DNA of 64,000 bases, taken from NCBI GenBank assembly GCA_009801085.1, contig VNWV01000005.1:2356001-2420000 (forward strand), written 5' to 3'. The notes beneath the pieces were generated by a model. That model saw nothing but the letters and a program-made list of their open reading frames with translations, made no database searches and had not been told where the DNA came from. Positions 57,219 to 64,000 of the stretch are shown one piece after another. Made by a program: the position numbers and the translations under genes. The stretch is from Lasiodiplodia sp. COLG20. Lineage: Eukaryota > Ascomycota > Dothideomycetes > Botryosphaeriales > Botryosphaeriaceae. How positions within the stretch are numbered: position 1 is the stretch's first letter; every line of letters begins with the position of its first letter.

Positions 57219-60200
57219 ATGGAAGCCCACATCAAACGGCCAGTGCCAGCGCGCAGCTCCTCTCACCGGAGTTTCAGCACACCACAATCCCCACGAGAGC
57301 CAACCGCACCACCGCCCTCATCGCCGCATCACGCTTTGCTCTCAGCCCTCTCGCTGCAGCAGTCTCCACGATCGCTGCCGCCGCGTCCCCCACCCGCCCT
57401 GTCCCCGGCGAACAGTGCGTCTCGGCACTGTGACCGACATCTCCAGCACCAACAACACACGCCGCCTGCCCAGCGCGCCCCGAGCACCGACAGCTCACCC
57501 TTAGCCTCCGGCACGCCCTCCTCAGCCCGCGCTCGCCGCTCCAGCACATCGTCGACCGCAACGCGGCCGACTCCCAGCAGCGTCTCGTCGTCCGGCTCCT
57601 ACTTCGGTCCGCACGCCCCCTCGAGCGCCGACGCCCGATCTCCCGCGTCCCGGAAGCCTCCCGCCTCGCACAGCAGCCATGGTATTGAGACCTCGTACGG
57701 TCCGCCAATTGCCCTGATAACGCGACGACGATCCACCACATCCGACGTTGCGCGTCGCTCTCGCAGCCCTGCCGACGTCGCCCTTCTCCAGCCGCAATCC
57801 GCGCCCTTTTCGACCACCGAGCCCGCGCCGGCCGCTAGCCACCACCATACGCGCACCAGCAGCGACAGCACCGTCACTACACCCGTACACCGCAGGAGGG
57901 CTTCCGTCAGGATCAGGAGCCCCCCGACTTCGCGCGCCTCGAGCCCCGATCCGCAGACGCCCGCGCGCAGGAGTTGCTCGACGAGCCGCCGGAGTGCAAT
58001 GGCTAACAACAGCTTCTCTGACGGCCAATCCGACTACGATTTCGCGTACTCGCACCGCAGCAGGCCTGATGACCGCAGCGGAGACTATGTGCGCGACACA
58101 AAGGGTTCAAGTAGCGAGGACCTATTTCTAAATATTGCGCAAGACAGCCCCCGCAACCAAGACGGGGATGATGATACAGTCAGGCTTGAGCGAAGACGGG
58201 TAAGTCAGTGCACTTCCCCAATCAATCTGCGACGCATCCCTGAGTCGTGCCTTAATCGCGCGCCTAAATGCGCGTTTGCGTAAGATCTAAGCCCACTTTC
58301 CACTCGCTCCCGCGGCCCTTATCTGCAGCCTTCTTCCGATTGCTCGCTGTCTTCCCGCCGTATTGCTTCTTTGGCTCACGCTTGGCTCCCTTCATTAAGA
58401 TGCCTGCATCGTCCTACCCCTTTGCTAATACATAGAACAGTCGAGAATCGCCCGCATGAACAGGCAATCCCTCCCCGCGAATTCGCTGAATTCGTCCGTC
58501 TCCCGGCCTACCATCGACACCAGCATTAAAACCCCCACCATCCAGACGCGCATTTCGCATATTCGGCGCTCTTCGCAACTGCCCTCGCCGTCCTATAACT
58601 CCCCATTGTCAGCGCGCGAGCCTCCTCCTACGTCTGTGACCGCGTCATTTCCGGCCGATGGTTCCCGTATCCGGCCTTTTGGTATGAGCTCATCTGGCTC
58701 TTTTGGATTCTCGCGATCACGAGACCAAGAGGAATCGCCCAAGGATAGGAGATCGTCCATCCCGGACCCTGCTCGCGCTGCGACCGCAACGCGTGACGCG
58801 GCGGCCCGTGAGAGTAGATACCGGTCAAGCAATCTTACGTATTCTTCTCGCTACAATCAACCCACCAGTCAACCCACCACTCCGTTGGAAAATTCGCCTG
58901 AAATCCTCTCCAAACCCGAGCAGCAGTCACGTAACAGCGACGGCCACGACGGGTCTGAATCGCTCGACTCCACCACTGCCACTTCCACTGTCTGGGACGA
59001 ATTGGATGAACTCAAGTCTCGCATCAAGAAACTGGAGCTTACCGGAAAGATGCCTCCGACATCGGGAGCGGCCGTCACGAGCTATACCGCCTCTGAAAGA
59101 CCGCGGACTGCCACTACTCAAGCAACGTCTGTCACCGCTTCGCCTAAGCAGCAGAAGAAGTCGAGTGTCTCACCGCCAGAAACGACGGTGTCAGGTGCAG
59201 TTGCAGGTGCCACGGGCTCCAGCCACCCTCTACTTCATTCTGCCCTTGCAAAGTGCAGGGACACGATGAGCCCTGCATTTTATCGCATTTTGGAGGCGAC
59301 TGCCACCGACGCGCTTGAGCTGGCCGCTATGACCAACGGAGCTAACGCGAGTTCCGGTGCCTCAAACAGTGGAGTGCAAACGGGCGAACGTCAACTTCGC
59401 AGGAAAGCGGACAACATGTGCCGCAGCTTAACCGAATTATGCATCGCCCTGTGCGACAACAGCAATCAAAACACGGCTCTTAAGTCGCCGAGCTTTGCAC
59501 CTCCCAGTCGGAGACAAAGCGTGCAGATTAATGGCGAGCGCGATAGAGACCGTGAGCGGGAACGTGAACAGCTTCCGCCACGGGGTTCAAGCGCAGAACC
59601 CGACGAGATGAGGAACAGTCCAAGCCGTGCTCTCAACCGCATTGAAGCCCGCCGTACCAGCATGCTCCTGTCCGGCAGCGGTGGCAACAGCCCGCGGGAT
59701 GGGCCAGAACGAGACAGGACCACCCCTACGCAGGGCAGCAGGTACCAGTCGTCGTCGAGGGCTGGCACTTCGCTTCTCAACGGCAGGCCCCGCCGCGCAA
59801 CGGTCACAAACGATGACCAGCCGGAGATGGAGGAAGACACCCAAACTCTTCGGGTGCCCTCCCGGGCCATGACTGATTTCTCTCAGAACCGCCAAAGCCA
59901 TAGCAGCCGCAGTAACAGGTTGTCCAGGGAATACACGTCCAACGTGCCACTTCCTGATGGCGCCTCGATTGCGCTGCAGCACGCTACGTCCATCAGGCGC
60001 CCGAACGGCGCTGTGCCGACCATCGATAGCCCGACCTCCCACGCTCCTTCGTCGGCCTTCCTCCGCGACCGCAGGTTCGAGCGAAACTCGACCATTGAGA
60101 GCCCTCGCACTAGTGACTTCGGCAGTGAGGAGCGGCGCCAAAGGTTGAGCTTCTACTCAAACTCTACTCCGCGGACGTCAGTTAGCGCGGCGCCAAATGG

Positions 60201-60249
60201 CATCGCCCGGACCGCGAGTTTGTCCCGGCGCCTGAGGCAGGAAACCTAA
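57219..60249 (+). CDS. Large serine-rich conserved fungal protein, function unknown
   Basis: Two exons, 57219-58199 and 58441-60249, give 929 residues; the 241-nt intron has a GTAAGT donor and AACAG acceptor and joins in phase 0 (LERRR-SRIARMNRQ). Most of the protein is disordered Ser/Pro/Arg/Thr sequence. Three compact blocks stand out in the second exon: a helix VWDELDELKSRIKKLELTGK near residue 511, a helical block (HPLLHSALAKCRDTMSPAFY) near 587, and RQLRRKADNMCRSLTELCIAL near 643. A short DRDREREREQ charged run lies near 690. The blocks look like conserved coiled-coil or helical interaction sites of a scaffold or cytoskeleton-associated protein. I recall similar proteins in many Pezizomycotina but no established function. 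The first in-frame ATG was taken as the start. Confidence 0.82.
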
Positions 60250-61700
60250 CTCAAAATACCCCCCATACACTTCTCGACGCTCCCTCTCCTTCTTGAAATA
60301 CCCTCTTTCACAGTTGTACAGACACTGTGCCCTTGCTTAAGCCAGATTTCCTATCTACTGTATAACAGCGTTTCCTTTGCATTTCTGCGGCGCTGGACTT
60401 GCATGTCTGCTTTTCCTTGTTCCTGATTCCTGGCGTATGCTTCCATATGTTTGGCGCATTGGAATATTTTGGACGAATGCAGACGACACGCAGCGCATCA
60501 CGACGGCCCATCTGCTGGTTTCTTCTCGTTTTCCCTCCATGTCACACTGCACGAAGCCTCCATCTCCGACCCATGTCCGCCCGACGGCACCAGCAACATT
60601 CCTTTTAGTGTTTATTGGTCACGACTAGACATCTGTTTTGTACCTATTATTGCTTTCCTTGCATTTTACAAAAGTTCGCCCGTCGGCAGTTTCCTTTTGC
60701 TCTCGTATGGAGGCTTGTAGGAATACGAGTTGGGAGCAGTAGTGAAGAGGATTGATTAGTGGTTGGGGCGCGAGAGCTTCGGCGCAGTTGGCAGGCATGG
60801 ATTGCCTTTTTGTTTGGACGGAGTCGATTCGGATACAGGGACGAACGACGACGACATACGATACCCCCTCACGGGCCGAGAGCATAGAGAAAGAGGGCTT
60901 GACACGCAGAAACGCGTCTTGGGTTTTCTTTAGAGAAGCTTTCTTGGAAAAGGAAGAGCATGCGGAGACGAGCCTGTTTTACTGGATGAAATGTCTGTTA
61001 CTGTTTTTTTGTTTAAAAGCGTAGGCATGGCAATGACATATCAGTTTATCGTCCGTACGCCCGTGAAGTGTGTAGTTCTGACTCGCAGGGAGAAGGGTTA
61101 ATCCGCGCCTCTGGCAGCTGCGCGACTGGCTGGCCAAGAGAGAGGGTCACGGGTGACGTTTTGGAGCGGTTTCCAAGATTTCGGTCGAGGCTTGCAGGGA
61201 TGCAACCATCAAAGCCACCAGCCACGGTGCGAGACGGCTGACGGATGACGTACCCAGAAACGCATCATCTGCCGTGTCACCACAACACACGTCTGGACTT
61301 TGTGACCTGCCTTCCTGCTTTTGGGTCCGCTGCCTAGCGTGATTTTATTGTCCGCGTGCACAGATAAGTGTGGCGGCAGTCATCCACCTAATTCCCCTCT
61401 TGTACTTTTCTCTAGTCACCAAACAATCCGCCCAAGGGTCAGAAGCGAGACAGCGTACACAGCCTAGTACACGCGACCACCGTTGAGCGAGCACGAAAGA
61501 TAGAGCAGATCTTCGGCAATCTTGGTAGGTTATAATTCACCTGCTGTTCTTTCCCACGCCGTTAGACGTTCAGACTAGTCACCTTTTCTTCCCATTCAGA
61601 ACCCCTACATACCCCGCACCGCGCATCCATTTGTGGACAGAATAACTTTCGACGCTTCTTTTATCCAAGACCCTAGACTGACCGCCGTCTGCTCCCCATC
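60250..61700. other. Intergenic region
   Basis: About 1.45 kb containing the 3' UTR of the serine-rich gene and, from about 61.4 kb, the leader of the next gene. The longest frame (60752-61024, +) opens with TTG and resembles no protein. No gene is seen. Confidence 0.55.
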
Positions 61701-62380
61701 ATGGCCTCCATACAGAACATTCCTCCTCCTTCACCTAGGAAGCAGCGCTTCAGGAAGGTCAAGAAGGCCCCCAAGGACGCGATGGAGTGGACCAAGAAGC
61801 AGTACAACCAGCAGTACGACCGCTGGGTCCCGTGGCTCGAGGACCAGTATCTCAAGTACTTCACCAAGGACAACAAGGCCAGCTACGCCACCAAAGGTTC
61901 GTGCTTTTTTTTTTTTTTTTTAATTCCACACCCGTCCCCTCTTTCTCTCTTCGAGCAAGACCAAAACTGACCCGCGTGGGACCACATCCAGACCAGCTCG
62001 CCAAGACCAAGGTCACGGGCGACTCGCGCGTCGACAAGGTGCAGGACGACGTGACGGGCGCGGCGGTCGGCCAGGTCGGCCAGGGCGGCCTCGCGGAGCC
62101 GGTCGGCGACGTCGTCAGCAAGGAGGCCGTCAACCGCGCCGAGCGCGGCGGCAAGGACGAGCACGGCGGATACGTGCCGTCTGCCGGCGACGAGCCGTCG
62201 CAGCTGGACAAGGTCGTCGAGCCCGTGGCCGAGGGCGCCAAGGACGTCGCGGCAAGCACTAGCGAGGCTGCGGGCAAGACCGGCGAGGCAGCGGCCAAGA
62301 CTGGCGAGGGCGCGAAGGAGGGGGCCGGGAAGGCGGGTGGGTATTTTGGTGGTTGGTTTGGCGGGAAGAAGGCGGAGTAA
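61701..62380 (+). CDS. Conserved small fungal protein, function unknown
   Basis: This 194-residue protein has two exons: 61701-61896 and 61992-62380. The first exon is compact and conserved-looking: PPPSPRKQRFRKVKKAPKDA, then an aromatic-rich helix WTKKQYNQQYDRW with WLEDQYLKYFTKDN. The second exon is Gly/Ala/Lys/Glu-rich, with repeated VGQVGQGG and AAGKTGEAAAKTGEGAKEG units reminiscent of hydrophilic stress (LEA-like) proteins, and ends GGYFGGWFGGKKAE. The 95-nt intron keeps phase 1 and contains a 17-nt T run (61905-61921) close to its donor, a site prone to sequencing slippage. I recall homologues in Dothideomycetes and relatives without known function. Confidence 0.82.
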
Positions 62381-62726
62381 GGGGAAGTGTTTGTGGTGAG
62401 GGTTTGGTGTCGGACGCTTTAGATTGATATCCTGATATACCCATGTGCGCAACGGATGGGCTTGTAATGGGCTTTCTGGGCTATGAGATTTATACTTCGA
62501 TTGATGACACTTGAATGATCCTTCTTGTTTGTTTCTTTTATGAATGTTTATGCGATGTTCATGCAGATGGCCCATCGTCCGTTTGGCAACGGCAGATGCA
62601 GCTTATGCTTTATTCCATTCATATAAGAACGACAATGGAAAAAAAATCTTCTTTTGAAACCCTCCGCCTCCAGTGGAGAAAGCCAATCCGCCTTAACTGA
62701 CTCTACCTGTGCTACGAACCTTTAAG
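62381..62726. other. Intergenic region with TATA-type promoter
   Basis: It holds the 3' UTR of the preceding gene and the promoter of the small coiled-coil gene that starts at 62727. A 21-codon frame (62635-62700) begins only 8 nt after the TATA-like box, so it probably precedes the transcription start. Confidence 0.5.
62621..62627 (+). promoter_or_regulatory. TATA-like box of the 62.7 kb gene
   Basis: The sequence ATATAAG lies 100 nt before the ATG at 62727. Position and match fit a core-promoter TATA element; transcription data would settle it. Confidence 0.45.
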
Positions 62727-63014
62727 ATGACATCGCCCCAGGCTCAAGGTATGTGTGACCCGCACGAGACTATCGCATGCCTGCACGATATGATTCACGA
62801 CATCTACACCGGAAAAGATGCCGCGGATATTCTCGTCAAGCATTTCGGTGAGCAAGATGTGCTCTCAATGGCGATAGGTACAATCTACAAGCAGATCCAG
62901 CAGATGTTGCAGAAGGACCGGGAAATCGCAAGGCTGAAAGATGAGCTAGTGAGGAAGGACGAGAAGATCAATGATTTATTTGCCCGGAATATTTGGAGAT
63001 ATATGCTTCCATAA
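62727..63014 (+). CDS. Small coiled-coil protein, function unknown
   Basis: This intronless frame encodes 95 residues from the ATG at 62727 (MTSPQAQGMCDPHE). The first two thirds are amphipathic helix (ACLHDMIHDIYTGKDAADIL), and residues about 60-85 form a coiled-coil-like run (KDREIARLKDELVRKDEKI). The end, FARNIWRYMLP, is aromatic. There is no signal peptide or membrane segment. It is followed 0.67 kb downstream by another small coiled-coil gene on the same strand, also with a TATA box. I know no family; it may be lineage-specific. Amino-acid composition and the promoter support a real gene, but length alone is weak evidence. Confidence 0.6.
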   Translation: MTSPQAQGMCDPHETIACLHDMIHDIYTGKDAADILVKHFGEQDVLSMAIGTIYKQIQQMLQKDREIARLKDELVRKDEKINDLFARNIWRYMLP

Positions 63015-63682
63015 GGGAAGGAGTAATAGGATGAGAAGTGCGTGGTGCAGGCAGTGCCGGTCAATTTGAGAGAGGCGTTTCCGGAACATCATTTCGGTAA
63101 TTGGATGATAAAGTATTTGAGAAAATGGGTAGACGTGGTGGACGAAATGACGGTAATCACCATCTTGTAGGGTTAGTGGATGGATCATTGTGGTTGCCTC
63201 CTCTTGATTGTCTTGTTGTGAAGAAGAAGAGTCACGGGACTAGGTTAGACCAACCTTCCTGTTTGGGATGGTATAGTGATGTGGGAAGCACTACGTCTAC
63301 TAGCTTCCGGGATTACGCCGTCGGACAGAGCATGCATGACCAGCTCAATGCCCTCTACAAATTGCTACATTTACTGCGGGTTAGACCTATAGTGATAAAT
63401 GGAAATGATCTGCTAGTGCACAGAGCCTCAAAATGTAGATGAGAGTAGAATAACAAGCCGGGAGGGAAAAGAGCACCAAGCATTATCTCCACCGCGCGGG
63501 ACGATCTTCAGGGGATGTCAAAGGCTCCTACCCCTTTATATAAGCAACGTATCCTCTTCGCAATCTTGAAATCGCGTCCACAAACCATTCAACTACTTGA
63601 TACCATCAACTCTCCTTCTCTACGTTACCTATAAAGTCTCGAAACAAAAGAGAAAAAAAAAAAATCTCAGAGGAGCCTCAAG
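63015..63682. other. Spacer between the two small coiled-coil genes
   Basis: It holds a 3' UTR and a promoter. A frame at 63101-63442 (+) opens with TTG and is unlike a protein. An A12 run lies at 63653-63664, just before the ATG at 63683. Confidence 0.5.
63537..63544 (+). promoter_or_regulatory. TATA box of the 63.7 kb gene
   Basis: A perfect TATATAAG lies 138 nt before the ATG at 63683, followed by a pyrimidine-rich leader. It is the clearest TATA element in the window. Confidence 0.6.
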
Positions 63683-63937
63683 ATGGACACCAACAATACC
63701 GCCACCAAAGACCACAGTGAGGTCTTCGACGCCAACAGCGAGCGGGTCACCAGTCTCTGCGACAAATACGACGAGCAGCTCAAGATCTACGAAGGCATGA
63801 TCAGGGACAAAGATGGGCAGGTTCAAACACTGAGGGCGATTCAGGCTGCCAACGACAAGAAAATCGCAGATCTAGAGAAGCAGTTGGAGGAGATGATGGG
63901 CGAGCTGCACCATCTGAATGACTTGGTTCCCCAATGA
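63683..63937 (+). CDS. Small coiled-coil protein, function unknown
   Basis: This intronless frame encodes 84 residues from the ATG at 63683 (context CTCAAG before ATG). After an Asn/Thr-rich start (MDTNNTATKDHSE), almost the whole protein is charged amphipathic helix with heptad-like spacing (LKIYEGMIRDKDG, then KKIADLEKQLEEMMGELHHL), i.e. a coiled coil likely to self-associate. It lacks a signal peptide and membrane segment. The shared KD..I..L pattern with the gene at 62727 shows similar architecture, but I cannot show they are paralogues. No family is recognised. Confidence 0.65.
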   Translation: MDTNNTATKDHSEVFDANSERVTSLCDKYDEQLKIYEGMIRDKDGQVQTLRAIQAANDKKIADLEKQLEEMMGELHHLNDLVPQ

Positions 63938-64000
63938 GACGGCTGAGATGGAGTGGTATTCAGCAATTGGTGTGCAAATAGATGGATATGGACGGCTCGG

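Noticed and set aside
62635..62700. 21-residue frame just before the 62.7 kb gene, a possible regulatory upstream frame
   Set aside because: It starts only 8 nt after the TATA-like box, so it is probably upstream of the transcript.

Overview
The window looks like nuclear DNA of a filamentous ascomycete (Pezizomycotina; class Dothideomycetes is my best guess, from resemblance of several lineage-type proteins, not proven). Reasons: single genes rather than operons, both strands used, short introns (mostly 47-134 nt) with GT..AG ends and CTAAC/CTGAC-like branch points, long low-complexity Ser/Pro/Gln protein segments, and clear fungal orthologues of housekeeping genes. I saw no tRNA, rRNA, CRISPR array or recognisable intact transposase.

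Layout. 0-16.5 kb is a gene-dense housekeeping block: an AP-1/Yap-type bZIP factor (+), an Stm1/SERBP1-type ribosome-binding protein (+), the TBP-removing ATPase Mot1 (-), an acyl-CoA-synthetase-like AMP-binding enzyme (-) and ribosomal protein uL13/RPL16 (-). 16.5-22.4 kb is gene-poor and contains a MITE-like inverted repeat. 22.4-25.7 kb is a 1036-residue Zn2Cys6 regulator of the Asg1 type (-). 25.7-36.7 kb is the largest stretch without a firm gene: a GC-rich 4.3 kb upstream of the regulator, then about 6.7 kb of more AT-rich DNA with gene debris and one candidate small cysteine-rich secreted protein. 36.7-60.2 kb is again dense: a membrane-anchored Ubl-BAG co-chaperone (-), a basic low-complexity protein (-), an Msg5-type MAP-kinase phosphatase (-), ribosomal protein uL4/RPL4 (+), TFIID subunit TAF11 (-), an ankyrin protein (-), a GNAT acetyltransferase (+), the spliceosomal SNW/SKIP protein Prp45 (-) and a large serine-rich protein (+). 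61.7-64 kb holds three small lineage-type genes (+), two of them coiled-coil proteins with TATA boxes.

How the genes relate: many products act in general gene expression (Mot1 and TAF11 both act on TBP; Prp45 in splicing; RPL16, RPL4 and Stm1 at the ribosome), but nothing indicates co-transcription or a metabolic cluster. I found no convincing new multi-gene system. The best leads are the very short exons in MOT1 and STM1, a BAG gene with no visible ATG, the small cysteine-rich candidates near 33 kb, the 18.2 kb inverted repeat, and a gene-boundary-like composition break near 30.04 kb. All splice sites were placed by eye from consensus, reading phase and protein continuity.
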